Positions 33,416 to 40,608 of a stretch of DNA of 40,608 nucleotides are shown piece by piece (the first letter of the stretch is position 1; the number at the start of each line of letters is the position of its first letter). The translations under genes and the position numbers were made by a program. Source of the DNA: an uncultured Eubacterium sp. (GTDB taxonomy: Bacteria; Bacillota; Clostridia; Peptostreptococcales; Anaerovoracaceae); assembly GCA_946555345.1 (NCBI GenBank), contig CAMNSS010000022.1, forward strand, positions 1-40,608, read 5' to 3'. A model generated the notes under the pieces. The model saw only the letters and a list, made by a program, of their open reading frames with translations. It did no database searches and had not been told where the DNA came from.

Positions 33416-34325
33416 ATTGCTGCAAACCAGAAAAAACATTGAAAAATTAAATGAGGAATCACAGAATGAACGGATTCCGCTTTTCCCTGGCATAAAGCTT
33501 TCGTATCTTGCCTTTGAAACAAGCTCTTTTTCCATGCGGCACAAACACGACGCCATGGCGCATATGATGCAGGTCAATTACTGCAAGTCCGGGCAAATGG
33601 AATGGAAAATGGAGAATGGAAATTCGATCTACCTGAATCCGGGCGATTTTTCCCTGCATACGATGACTGCCTGCAAAAATTCCCTGATCTGCTTTCCAAG
33701 CGGACAATACGCCGGACTGACGATCTACATTGATTTGCAGGAAACGGCTGCGAATCCGCCTGCACTGCTGCACGATGCGAATATTTTCACGAAGCGTTTG
33801 CAAGAGAAATTTTGCCCAAACGATACAGTCTCTTTCCTCGCCGGAAACGAACAAACAGAAAGCATTTTTTCCGCTTTTTACGGACAGCCCCCTAACTTGC
33901 AGCGGCCGTACCAGGCGATAAAAACATTGGAACTGTTTCTTTACCTCGCCAAGCTGGAATTTACGCCGGAAAACCAGCTAATGCCTTGCCAGGCGGAGCA
34001 AATTGAAATCATACGGAAAATCCATGACCGCTTAACCAGCCAAATGAATGAAAGGATCACCATCGAAGCGCTTTCCAAAGAGTATTTAATCAACCCGACT
34101 ACATTAAAGGCCGCCTTTAAAACGGTTTACGGGGCTTCGATCGCAGCGCATATCAAACAGCACCGCATGGAACAAGGCGCCAAAATGCTGCGGGAGTCCG
34201 ACCTGCGCATCGCTGAAATCGCACAGGCTGTCGGCTATGACAGCCAAAGCAAATTCTCCGCTGCATTTAAAGGCTTTTTTGGCATCCTGCCGAGGGAATA
34301 CCGCAGAAAACATAAACGAACTTGA
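33405..34325 (+). CDS. AraC-family transcriptional regulator
   Basis: A 306-residue regulator. The N-terminal cupin-like region (about 1-180) includes PGIKLSYLAFETSSFSMRHKHD, and two helix-turn-helix motifs at the C-terminus include ITIEALSKEYLINPTTLKAAFKTVYG and RIAEIAQAVGYDSQSKFSAAFKGFFGILPREYR (about 215-300). ATG 33405 is preferred over the in-frame GTG at 33396 because GAGGTGA precedes it. It overlaps the arsR end, so it is expressed with the metal repressor. Related AraC proteins regulate siderophore or metal uptake; the target here is unknown. The 34326-34679 gap holds only hairpins. Confidence 0.92.
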   Translation: MNDKLLQTRKNIEKLNEESQNERIPLFPGIKLSYLAFETSSFSMRHKHDAMAHMMQVNYCKSGQMEWKMENGNSIYLNPGDFSLHTMTACKNSLICFPSGQYAGLTIYIDLQETAANPPALLHDANIFTKRLQEKFCPNDTVSFLAGNEQTESIFSAFYGQPPNLQRPYQAIKTLELFLYLAKLEFTPENQLMPCQAEQIEIIRKIHDRLTSQMNERITIEALSKEYLINPTTLKAAFKTVYGASIAAHIKQHRMEQGAKMLRESDLRIAEIAQAVGYDSQSKFSAAFKGFFGILPREYRRKHKRT

Positions 34326-34518
34326 AAATCCCAGCGATATCCCTGATGCATTCTGCGGGGCAGATAAAGAAAAAAACGGGCAAAAGAGTATGCCCTGTCT
34401 CAACGAAGCCACGCCCCTCTTTGCCAGGAAACCCAACACATCAGCACAAGCATATTTGCCCAGGCGCACCAACGGACCGGCCCGCTTCACCATGGCGGAG
34501 CGGGATCATATGGCGATA

Positions 34519-34556
34519 GAAAAACATGGGACGCAAGGCCATGCCCTCCGTCCCAT
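34519..34556 (-). terminator. Terminator after the XRE-type gene
   Basis: Minus strand ATGGGACG ... CGTCCCAT (8 bp, 34526-34533 with 34549-34556) enclosing GGC/GCC, then GTTTTTCT. It lies about 125 nt beyond the gene end. Confidence 0.65.
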
Positions 34557-34679
34557 AAAAAGTTTGACGCATAGCGTCTTCTGTCCCTGATCCGGGGCAG
34601 TTTCAAAAAAAGATGAGTCATGAATATAGCAGTCCCATACCGGAAAACCTTTTGGACAGCAGGCATCCTGCCGTTCTGC

Positions 34680-35014
34680 TCACCTGTCCATTAGCTTCCA
34701 AATTTCAACAATTAACTCTGCGATTTTTCCCCTCGTTTCCTCGGGAAGGGACGTAAACCAAGTACCTGCCTGTTCCATATGCTTCAGGATAAACTGCTTG
34801 TCCGAAAACCGCTTGTCATACACCAGCCTATCCAGCCCCATCCCCATATTCACTGCAATGCGGATAGCAGTATCAAAGGTTGTGTTGCCGTCCTTCAAGA
34901 TCGCCCTCAATGTTGATTTTGGCACGCCAAGTTCCTCCGCAAATTCCATGAGTGACACCCCTTGCGATTTCTGGCATGCTTTCAGGTTTTTGACAAAAAA
35001 TTTTCTTTTTCCAT
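34680..35014 (-). CDS. XRE-type regulator, start and body in different frames
   Basis: The body (34680-34994) encodes an HTH_XRE domain: VKNLKACQKSQGVSLMEFAEELGVPKSTLRAILKDG (to about 34888) and a TAIRIAVNMGMGLDRLV block. Its frame has no good start. A fine start exists in the adjacent frame: ATG 35014 with AAAGGAG at 9 nt encodes MEKENFLSKT and stops at 34982. A run of six T on the coding strand (34995-35000) forms U UUU UUG in phase; a -1 slip there joins the parts as MEKENFFVKNL. This could be programmed frameshifting, transcriptional slippage, a mutation or an assembly error. A short internal start at 34949 behind AAGGGG is also possible. The upstream extension of the frame to 35396 is not coding-like. 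Confidence 0.7.
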
Positions 35015-35478
35015 TTTCTTCGACTCCTTTTTTCTTTTTATGATAAAAGAACCCGAATGAAAATAAGCTGCTATTTTTCAACAATTCTGTGCGGTTTTCG
35101 CCCGTTCCTGGTTTTAGGAAAAGGCGGAAAAACGAACAGCCCTGCCAGGATGCCACATGGTTCAGCGGCCTGCTCCTTCGCTTCTTTTTACGGGCATTCC
35201 GCATGAACAGCGAGGCATTCCACTGCTTTGCCATGCAAAAGGCCTGCGGAAAAATCCGCAAGCCTTTACATTTTCGTTTCAGCGTTCCATAAACATGGAC
35301 TGGTCTTTCTATTCCTTCAACATTCACAGCATGGAACAATCCCATTTGCCCATCACGCTTCATCTTCACGCTGTTCCGCCTATAGCAACATACCATTCAT
35401 CCATCCGAGCCGCGCTTCGCAAGGCGCTCTCTTGAAAGAATGTGGAAATAACGAAAACGATATTTCCGCAGCTTATTA

Positions 35479-35543
35479 AAAATGACCGACAGTTTACAAC
35501 CATCCTTTGCAAGAAGTATGTCCATTAAACTGCCAGTCATTTT
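35479..35543 (-). terminator. Terminator-like long hairpin after rplT
   Basis: Arms 35526-35543 and 35479-35496 pair over 18 bp (with two G-U pairs on the minus strand) around a 29-nt loop and end in UUUUUAA. It lies 48 nt beyond the rplT stop. Confidence 0.6.
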
Positions 35544-35590
35544 ATGATTCGTTTCTATCTATCCGCAATCCGTATATCCGCGACCAGGGC

Positions 35591-35944
35591 TTACAGCGCC
35601 TTTTTCGCAGTTTCACAGAGCTGCGTGAATGCAGCAGGGTCGTGAATTGCCATTTCCGAAAGCATCTTCCTGTTGATTTCGATATTGGATTTCTTCAGCC
35701 CGTTCATCAGCCTGCTGTAAGAAATGTCGTTCATTCTTGCAGCAGCATTGATCCTTGCAATCCACAGCCTTCTGTATTCCCTCTTCTTGTTCTTCCTTCC
35801 TACATAAGCTGAACGGAGCGCTCTCATGACAGCTGGCTTAGCGGCTCTGTATGTTTTGCTCCTTGCGCCGTAATATCCCTTCGCCAGCTTTAAAACCTTC
35901 TTATGTCTCTTATGTGCGTTTACACCTTTTTTTACTCTTGCCAT
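35591..35944 (-). CDS. rplT: 50S ribosomal protein L20
   Basis: A 117-residue, full-length L20 with the N-terminal basic block [20 protein letters not shown] and the conserved GARSKTYR and [11 protein letters not shown] segments. It assembles early on 23S rRNA and acts as a repressor of its own operon by binding the leader upstream of infC. It is the last gene of infC-rpmI-rplT, 12 nt after rpmI. Confidence 0.98.
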   Translation of the reverse strand: MARVKKGVNAHKRHKKVLKLAKGYYGARSKTYRAAKPAVMRALRSAYVGRKNKKREYRRLWIARINAAARMNDISYSRLMNGLKKSNIEINRKMLSEMAIHDPAAFTQLCETAKKAL

Positions 35945-35956
35945 TTCATTTCCTCC

Positions 35957-36157
35957 TTACTTGCTTAATACCGCTTTGATTCTCTTCAGATCTGCATTTG
36001 TTAAAGTTGTTGCTTTCCTCAAGCCCCTCTTTCTCTTCGAGCTCTTTTTCGTAAGGATATGGCTCTTGTATGCTTTATGTCTCTTTACTTTTCCTGAACC
36101 TGTTATCTTGAATCTTTTGCATGCGCCTCTATGAGACTTCATTTTGTTCTTTGCCAT
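35957..36157 (-). CDS. rpmI: 50S ribosomal protein L35
   Basis: A 66-residue L35, highly basic: [30 protein letters not shown] (from about 36148) and [17 protein letters not shown]. It follows infC by 34 nt and precedes rplT, the invariant bacterial order. Confidence 0.98.
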   Translation of the reverse strand: MAKNKMKSHRGACKRFKITGSGKVKRHKAYKSHILTKKSSKRKRGLRKATTLTNADLKRIKAVLSK

Positions 36158-36191
36158 GTTATATTTTCCTCCCGTATTATATATTTTTAGC

Positions 36192-36707
36192 TTATTTATC
36201 GCTTTTTGGCGTAAGAATCATCGTAAGGCTGCGGCCTTCAAAACTAGGCTTTTTATCGATATCGCCCACAGCGGAAACGGCTTCGGCAAACTTGTTCATT
36301 ACCTCCATGCCCCTGGCCACATAATCGCGCTCCCTGCCCCGGAATCTTAGGCTGACTTTCAGCTTATCGCCATCCTTGAGGAATTTTGAGCCTGTCTTCG
36401 CCTTCACCATGATATCATGGTCTTCAATAAAAGTAGACAGCCTGATTTCCTTGACTTGCGTCGTCTTCTGTTTTTTACGCGCTTCCTTTTCTTTTTTTTG
36501 AAGCTCGTACTTGTATTTGCCGTAATCCAGAATTTTACAAACAGGCGGACTCGCTTTTGGCGCAATGCAAACCAAATCCAGTTTTTTCTGCTCCGACAAA
36601 TCAAGCGCTTCTTGCCTTGACATGATTCCAAGCTGCGTCCCGTCCGTATCGATAACTCTCAATTCCTTTGAACGAATTTCTTCGTTGATCATAGCTGTTC
36701 TGCTAAT
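36192..36707 (-). CDS. infC: Translation initiation factor IF-3
   Basis: A 171-residue IF-3 with an N-domain ([32 protein letters not shown]), a lysine-rich linker ([17 protein letters not shown]) and a C-domain with [19 protein letters not shown] and RFRGRE. Its start appears to be the rare codon ATT at 36707, in frame five codons before the first ATG (36692): GGAGG lies nine bases upstream of ATT but too far from the ATG. An AUU start is the known basis for IF-3 autoregulation. The leader at 37.0-37.2 kb is the L20-type attenuator. Confidence 0.95.
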   Translation of the reverse strand: MSRTAMINEEIRSKELRVIDTDGTQLGIMSRQEALDLSEQKKLDLVCIAPKASPPVCKILDYGKYKYELQKKEKEARKKQKTTQVKEIRLSTFIEDHDIMVKAKTGSKFLKDGDKLKVSLRFRGRERDYVARGMEVMNKFAEAVSAVGDIDKKPSFEGRSLTMILTPKSDK

Positions 36708-36756
36708 TTTCTTGCACCTCCATTAACCTGCACCGCAAATCGAAGATTTGAACAGG

Positions 36757-37022
36757 TCAGAACAAAGCCGGTTTCACCGGTCCCTTTTGAACGGCATACC
36801 TTAATACATTTCCTGGATGTTCACGGAACGCCCAGGGCAAACCCTTCCATCGCCTACAGCGGCATTTCCTGCATGAGAACAAATCCGGCTTTGCCGATTC
36901 TGTTTCAGCGGCAGGTTTTGTTGATCTCCCCTGCGTATCCGCTGGATGCGCAGGGCAAGCCCGAAATATCCACTGGATGTCCGGGACAAACCCGATATAT
37001 CGTAAACGATATTTCGGGCATC
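36757..37022. repeat. Hairpin repeat array between the L20 leader and infC
   Basis: Two units begin with AACAAAGCCGG (36761) and AACAAATCCGG (36878). Each continues through a GCCG/CGGC-type palindrome into CCTGGATGTTC or CGCTGGATGCG elements and ends AGGGCAAACCC or AGGGCAAGCCC. A third partial unit reads CCACTGGATGTCCGGG. The second unit has AACAAATCC pairing with GGTTTTGTT (36914-36922), parallel to the AACAAAGCC/GGCTTTGTT arms at 27.2 kb. The array is unlike the usual compact leader. Confidence 0.6.
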
Positions 37023-37023
37023 A

Positions 37024-37168
37024 TAAAAAAGAGCGGATACAAGTATCCGCTCCAAATTACGTTCATCAAGGCATCATAATAACACAATATGCACCTAAAA
37101 TTTACCGTTATGAACCCAGGTAGCTTGCGCCTCCAGGTGAGAAGCGGATGACTTCTTCTTTCTTACTT
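37024..37168 (-). ncRNA. L20-type ribosomal leader of infC-rpmI-rplT
   Basis: The minus-strand leader contains AAGAAGTCATCCGCTTCTCACC and GGGTTCATAAC, as in Firmicutes L20 leaders, and ends in a strong terminator: GAGCGGATA, CTTG loop, TATCCGCTC (37052-37031), then six T. L20 binding favours termination and lowers the operon's expression. Promoter at 37174-37202. Confidence 0.82.
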
Positions 37169-37173
37169 TAGGT

Positions 37174-37202
37174 ATCATACCACGGAAAAACCGAAAAAGC
37201 AA
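37174..37202 (-). promoter_or_regulatory. Promoter of the L20 leader/infC operon
   Basis: Minus strand TTGCTT (37202-37197), 17 nt, TATGAT (37179-37174) with an extended TGG before the -10. It lies immediately upstream of the L20 leader. Confidence 0.75.
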
Positions 37203-37363
37203 GAAGAAATTTTACGCTTTATCCCGCTCCCCGCTACAAAAAAACTCCCTGGGTTCTGGTTCATTTTCCTTCCGATTCCTCCCAGAAAGCTTTTCCCCGG
37301 CGCCTGGCTGGCAGGTTTCCTAGGCCTTCCCATCTCTGCTTAGATGAAAACGCCAACGTGCCG

Positions 37364-37753
37364 CTACAGCTCTGTTTTCCACAAACCGTGTTCGTTACAG
37401 TAAGCGTATACTGCCACTGGTTCATCCGCAGGTTCTTCACCGGAAACGCCAAAGGTAGCCCGTGGTTCCTGCCCAGCCTTCAGGCGCACGAACTGCCCGC
37501 CTCGTTTCGTCTGGAGGTAAATCCATTCGATCAAATGCTGGTCCTCCATCGGATGGCTGATTTCACCTACGTCTACCCTTACCGTGCCTTCATGGCGGGA
37601 CACTTTCGGCAAGTGCTTTTCCCCCGCGCCTTCCGTGTTTTTCGCATGAAGCTCCGACATTTCGTCGCCACAGCACTTTACATTATCCCCATTGCCCGTT
37701 AAAAAAGTAATCGTGCTTCCGCATTTCTCACACCTCAAAAATTTAACATCCAT
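37364..37753 (-). CDS. dfx: Desulfoferrodoxin (superoxide reductase)
   Basis: A 129-residue two-iron superoxide reductase. The N-terminal rubredoxin-like centre I has C8, C11, C27 and C28; centre II, which reduces superoxide to peroxide, has H47, H67, H73, C119 and H122 in the expected order (EKHLPK, HPMEDQHLIEW, CNEHGLW). It protects the anaerobe from oxygen stress without making O2. AAAGGG precedes the ATG. It is separated from trxA by a 26-nt repeat array but has the same orientation; thioredoxin may assist oxidative-stress defence. Confidence 0.95.
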   Translation of the reverse strand: MDVKFLRCEKCGSTITFLTGNGDNVKCCGDEMSELHAKNTEGAGEKHLPKVSRHEGTVRVDVGEISHPMEDQHLIEWIYLQTKRGGQFVRLKAGQEPRATFGVSGEEPADEPVAVYAYCNEHGLWKTEL

Positions 37754-37784
37754 TTTCTAATCCCTTTCCTTTCCTGTTCATTTG

Positions 37785-37920
37785 GCAAACCGCCTGATTG
37801 GTTGCAAAACGCAGACCGCCTGTTCTGCTACAAATAGCAAGCTGCCTAGGCTGGCTGCAGAGAGCAGGCCGCCTATTTTTTTGCAAAGCGCAAGGCGCCT
37901 GATTTGCTACAGCGCAAGAG
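37785..37920. repeat. 26-nt tandem repeat array between trxA and dfx
   Basis: Degenerate units of about 26 nt, with GCA near the start and CCGCCTG in the middle, start at 37785, 37811, 37837, 37864, 37890 and 37914 (periods 26, 26, 27, 26, 24). The last unit overlaps the trxA stop (37907) and its final codons. Each unit also carries GTTGCAAA- or CTGCTACAAA-like tails. Confidence 0.65.
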
Positions 37921-38218
37921 CCTGCGCAATCTGATCCTTGGAACGAAGCCCCACGAGCGTTTCAGCGGCCTTCCCTCCCTTGAAATACATCAGGGTCGGA
38001 ATGCTGCTTACGCCGTATTTCATCGCCAGCTCCTGCTCCTCGTCAATATTTATTTTGCCTACTTTTATCCCATCGTATTCATTGGCGATCTCCTCTAAGA
38101 CTGGGCCTTGCATCATGCACGGGCCGCACCACGCCGCCCAGAAATCCACCAGCACGGGAACATCAGCGTTTTGCACTTCATTTTCAAAATTGTCTTTCGT
38201 GATTTTAATGATTTCCAT
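37907..38218 (-). CDS. trxA: Thioredoxin
   Basis: A 103-residue thioredoxin with the canonical WCGPC active site (30-34) in VLVDFWAAWCGPC, the cis-proline segment GVSSIPTLMYFKGG and the KINIDEEQELAMKY block. It is a disulfide reductase of the cytoplasm. AGAGAGG precedes the ATG. Its last codons (QALAL) lie inside the 26-nt repeat array, suggesting the array began from, or grew into, the gene end. Confidence 0.97.
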   Translation of the reverse strand: MEIIKITKDNFENEVQNADVPVLVDFWAAWCGPCMMQGPVLEEIANEYDGIKVGKINIDEEQELAMKYGVSSIPTLMYFKGGKAAETLVGLRSKDQIAQALAL

Positions 38219-38288
38219 ACTTACCTCTCTTCTTTTTCATTATGTTATCCAGTTTTTTGCATATCATTACAGTTTCTCTCTATAATAT

Positions 38289-38316
38289 ATATTACACTTT
38301 TAATCTGGACTGTCAA
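38289..38316 (-). promoter_or_regulatory. Promoter of trxA
   Basis: Minus strand TTGACA (38316-38311), 16 nt, TAATAT (38294-38289), about 70 nt before the thioredoxin ATG. Confidence 0.65.
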
Positions 38317-38388
38317 GGTAAAATTTAGAAAAAATGATATTTCCCGCTTTTTCGTAATCCGCAGCAAGGGTATTGCTGGGCGCGTCTT

Positions 38389-39306
38389 TTAATCCCAATA
38401 ACCTGAAATTATTTTGATAGCGATTTCCTTCGCTTTCATGCTGGACACGTTTTGGCTGTCCGTTTCGCCCAAATACACGCAAAAGCTTACTCTCTTCTCA
38501 TCTTGCTCTGCAAAACCTGCAAACCATGCGTCAACGACGATGCCCTGTGCTTTTCCCATTCCGGTCTTGCCATAAATTGAAATACCCGCTTCCCTTTGCT
38601 CCGATAGCAGCATAACTTGCCTCAGCTGGTTTACCGATTCTTCTGCGTAACCTGTTTCCCCGCTGAAGATCCGTTCGATTACATCTGCCTGTTCTTTCGG
38701 TGAAATGAGCAGAGACGATTCGATCCAAAACCCGGTTAGCGCCGGATTTTGATTATTCGTATTGAGCCGCCCTTCCCAGTCTGAAATATCGCAGTTGCCA
38801 TAGCGAAGCCGGTCCAATTCCTTTTGCATTGTTTCTTTGCCGATTTCATCGATGGCCTCCCGGAAATACCAGACGCATGAGGCATGAAATGCATCGGAAA
38901 AATCAAGATCCCGGTTCCACTCCGCATTCCAGAAAATTTCTCCGCTCCACTCACGAACGGATTGGCCTGGTTTGATGATTCCATTTTCTAATGCGATCAA
39001 AGAAGAAACGATCTTAAATGTAGAACACGGCGAACGCCGGGCGTCCGCTAATTCCTGGTTGTAAACCCAATAACGATTTTCCGCCGCCTCATAAAAAACA
39101 GCCGCACCGTTGAGCCCCTCGAAATAATGCGACCAGTCTTTTTCTTCTATAGCCGGCTCTGGCTGCGCTGCCGCCTCCTGTTTCGGCAAATTTTCCGCCG
39201 CCTCGTTGCCTGGGTGTGCATTTTCTCTCCCGCATCCCGCCAGGAGTAAGGCTGCAACGATAAAAACGAATACGCAAATTCTATATAATCTACCCGTTTT
39301 TCCCAT
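38389..39306 (-). CDS. Class D beta-lactamase-like lipoprotein
   Basis: A 305-residue serine hydrolase with a lipoprotein signal (LLLAGC, lipobox C25) and all class D motifs: STFK (S95, K98), SCV (143-145), YGN (169-171), the W194 segment GFWIESSLLISPKEQ, and KTG (247-249). It resembles the chromosomal OXA-type enzymes of clostridia and bacilli. It would be tethered outside the membrane and hydrolyse beta-lactams; a sensor or peptidoglycan role cannot be excluded. AAGGAG precedes the ATG. No blaI or blaR1 gene is nearby. Confidence 0.9.
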   Translation of the reverse strand: MGKTGRLYRICVFVFIVAALLLAGCGRENAHPGNEAAENLPKQEAAAQPEPAIEEKDWSHYFEGLNGAAVFYEAAENRYWVYNQELADARRSPCSTFKIVSSLIALENGIIKPGQSVREWSGEIFWNAEWNRDLDFSDAFHASCVWYFREAIDEIGKETMQKELDRLRYGNCDISDWEGRLNTNNQNPALTGFWIESSLLISPKEQADVIERIFSGETGYAEESVNQLRQVMLLSEQREAGISIYGKTGMGKAQGIVVDAWFAGFAEQDEKRVSFCVYLGETDSQNVSSMKAKEIAIKIISGYWD

Positions 39307-39415
39307 ATTTTGCTCCTTTTTCCTTATCTGTATGCTTCCATGACGATAGCGCCATGGCCAAATTATTATGAAAGGAAATACTGTCCCATTTTCGCCGCAA
39401 ATTGGAATTTATATT

Positions 39416-39454
39416 GAAAGCCAGCCCCAAGCCGTTATTTCCTATTTGGCTTTC
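39416..39454 (-). terminator. Possible terminator at the DUF3788 gene end
   Basis: GAAAGCCA (39416-39423) and TGGCTTTC (39447-39454) are perfect complements that overlap the gene's last codons. No clear U-run follows. Confidence 0.3.
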
Positions 39455-39848
39455 TTTTAATTTCCAATAGTTTAATCAAATCATTGAACATTGATGTATC
39501 AGCCGGTTCAAACATTATCCACTTGCCATCATGGTATGTTTGCGCTTCGTCATAGATTTTTTGAACTTGTTCAGAATAATTATTTCGTTCTGCTTCAAAT
39601 TTTGCCCTCTCATTTTTTCCAAAGATAATCATAAAACCTATGCAATTTTCCCTAGCATACAGCGAACAAAGTGTTTTGCCGCCCCGGCGATATTTATACT
39701 CATAAGTCCATGCTTTGCCGCCTTTATTCCACTGGCATTCCATTTCATATTTTTCGTCAATTAAGGCGCACAGCTTATTCCATACATCGTATAATTGTTG
39801 CCCGGCTAAAGCAGTCATTTCCCTGGCATTAGGTATTTTATCAAGCAT
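39435..39848 (-). CDS. DUF3788 family protein
   Basis: A 137-residue protein of unknown function. It starts MLDKIPNAREMTALAGQQLYDVW and has the family blocks WTYEYKYRRGGKTLCSLY, NCIGFMIIFGKNER and HDGKWIMFEP. It is cytoplasmic, with no known partner. Base composition is visibly more AT-rich than its neighbours, which hints at horizontal transfer. No clear shine-dalgarno is seen upstream of the ATG. Confidence 0.88.
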   Translation of the reverse strand: MLDKIPNAREMTALAGQQLYDVWNKLCALIDEKYEMECQWNKGGKAWTYEYKYRRGGKTLCSLYARENCIGFMIIFGKNERAKFEAERNNYSEQVQKIYDEAQTYHDGKWIMFEPADTSMFNDLIKLLEIKRKPNRK

Positions 39849-40057
39849 AGTTGCTTCGCCTCCATAATTTTCAATTTGTTCATTTGATTATAGCACTTCC
39901 ATTTCTCATTTGCCACTTAAAAAATATAAGGGCATAGCGCCCGCCGCTCCCTATATTTTTATCGCTTTAACGCCTTCCCAGTTTTCTGGTTCTGCCTTTT
40001 CAAGCCATTCTCCTTCAATGCCCGCCTTCAATAAATGAATGCTATTTTTATGATGCT

Positions 40058-40256
40058 ATGGACGCTTCCTAACAGTAACGCCGTTGGAATGCCCTGCGTT
40101 TGCTATAACGAGCAGGCGCGGCGAGTTCCAGCAAACGCTTCCCTGCGGCAGCGCCGTTGAAATGCCCTGCGTTTGCCATAACGAGCAGGCACGGCGAGTT
40201 CCAGCAAACGCTTCCCTGCGGCAGCGCCGTTGGAATGTCCAGCGTTTGCTATAACG
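40058..40256 (-). repeat. 73-nt tandem repeat, same palindromic family
   Basis: Three copies at 73-nt period (CCGTTG marks at 40081, 40154 and 40227). Copies 2 and 3 have arms CAAACGC and GCGTTTG, with the same CTTCCCTGCGGCA core as the left-end family. The 39849-40608 stretch has no supported gene. Confidence 0.8.
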
Positions 40257-40443
40257 CTCTTTATTCGCTTTGCCACCATAAAAAACATGGCATATCACGG
40301 CCGCCGTATCCGCATAGTGTATGCATTCACATTGCTTCATTTTGGCGATTCCGCCATTTTCAAAATTCACGGCATGAGCCAGCTTGCCTGTAAAAAACAC
40401 CGTTCATGCCGAAAGCCTCTGCATTTCCATTCACAAACATGTG

Positions 40444-40472
40444 TTTACTTTTTGTTCGCATTATGGTATAAT
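40444..40472 (+). promoter_or_regulatory. Promoter-like boxes ahead of the right-end repeat
   Basis: TTTACT (40444-40449), 17 nt, TATAAT (40467-40472) with extended TGG. The second copy (40558-40563) keeps the extended -10 but lacks a -35. Confidence 0.5.
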
Positions 40473-40608
40473 GAACGCAATAGTTGATACGGCGTTGCCG
40501 CAGGGATGCGTTCATTGAATCATGAATGCTGATTAAAATGGCAGGGGAAATTCATGGTATAATGAACGCAATAGTTGATACGGCGTTGCCGCAGGGATGC
40601 GTTCATTG
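40463..40608 (+). repeat. 91-nt tandem repeat, palindromic family, right end
   Basis: Positions 40463-40517 and 40554-40608 are identical (55 nt, period 91). The unit has arms TGAACGCA and TGCGTTCA around a CGGC-GTT-GCCG hairpin. Orientation is opposite to the left-end copies. Confidence 0.85.

Noticed and set aside
35015-35396. Long N-terminal part of the XRE-type frame
   Set aside because: No start signal, composition unlike protein, and the true ribosome-binding site lies downstream at 35024-35030.
40056-40400. Minus-strand ORF with repeated peptide units
   Set aside because: The repeats come from the 73-nt DNA array, whose period is not a multiple of three. There is no ribosome-binding site and no homology I recognise.
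1-40608. tRNA or rRNA genes
   Set aside because: I saw no complete tRNA T-arm plus acceptor pattern or rRNA segments on either strand; a covariance-model search would be needed to be certain.

Overview
The window looks like a chromosomal contig from an anaerobic clostridial Bacillota, with moderate-to-high GC and Lachnospiraceae-like gene neighbourhoods. The supporting gene sets are ylxM-ffh-rpsP-khpA-rimM-trmD, yggS-sepF-divIVA-lspA-rluD, an infC-rpmI-rplT operon with an L20-type leader, a NiaR-controlled nad regulon, a class II-type superoxide reductase and two oxygen-sensitive radical SAM enzymes. The last 55 bases at each end are exact copies of a sequence 91 bases further in. That is how a k=55 assembly graph breaks at a tandem repeat, so the window is probably one whole contig bounded by repeats.

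Layout. 0-3 kb: repeat, yicC and divergent rqcH. 3-4.2 kb: a monoacylglycerol-lipase-like hydrolase and a 44-residue zinc-ribbon-like protein. 4.2-9.2 kb (minus): a division, lipoprotein and RNA-modification operon, hlyD-like to yggS-sepF-divIVA-lspA-rluD-flavin reductase. 9.2-13.5 kb (minus): ylxM-ffh-rpsP-khpA-rimM-trmD behind a near-consensus promoter. 13.6-17.1 kb: AlkD-like protein, PNPOx-like protein, ferredoxin-like protein, DUF554 protein. 17.4-21.5 kb: nadB-nadC-niaR divergent from nadA, with two similar operator-like sites over the two -35 boxes. 21.8-26.9 kb: a B12-binding radical SAM protein, then a second radical SAM gene paired with a CobW-like GTPase. 27.6-30.1 kb: an Hpt protein and a REC/HD-GYP/PAS/GGDEF regulator. 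30.3-34.3 kb: a P1B metal pump with a separate HMA protein, divergent from arsR-araC. 34.7-37.2 kb: a frame-disrupted XRE-type regulator and infC-rpmI-rplT. 37.4-39.8 kb: superoxide reductase, thioredoxin, a class D beta-lactamase-like lipoprotein and DUF3788. 40.0-40.6 kb: repeats.

Two themes stand out. First, at least six proteins (TrmD, YlxM, a ferredoxin-like protein, NadB and both radical SAM proteins) carry 70-150-residue low-complexity, internally repetitive segments at domain boundaries or termini. Several intergenic gaps hold similarly biased repetitive DNA. Second, the contig carries several intergenic repeat families: a palindromic 91/73-nt family with compensatory arm changes, a hairpin family at 27.2 and 36.8 kb, and a 26-nt array that starts inside the end of trxA. 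Translation signals are also unusual in places: a shine-dalgarno separated from lspA by a hairpin, an apparently leaderless hlyD-like gene, an AUU start for infC, and a U UUU UUG slip site in the XRE gene.
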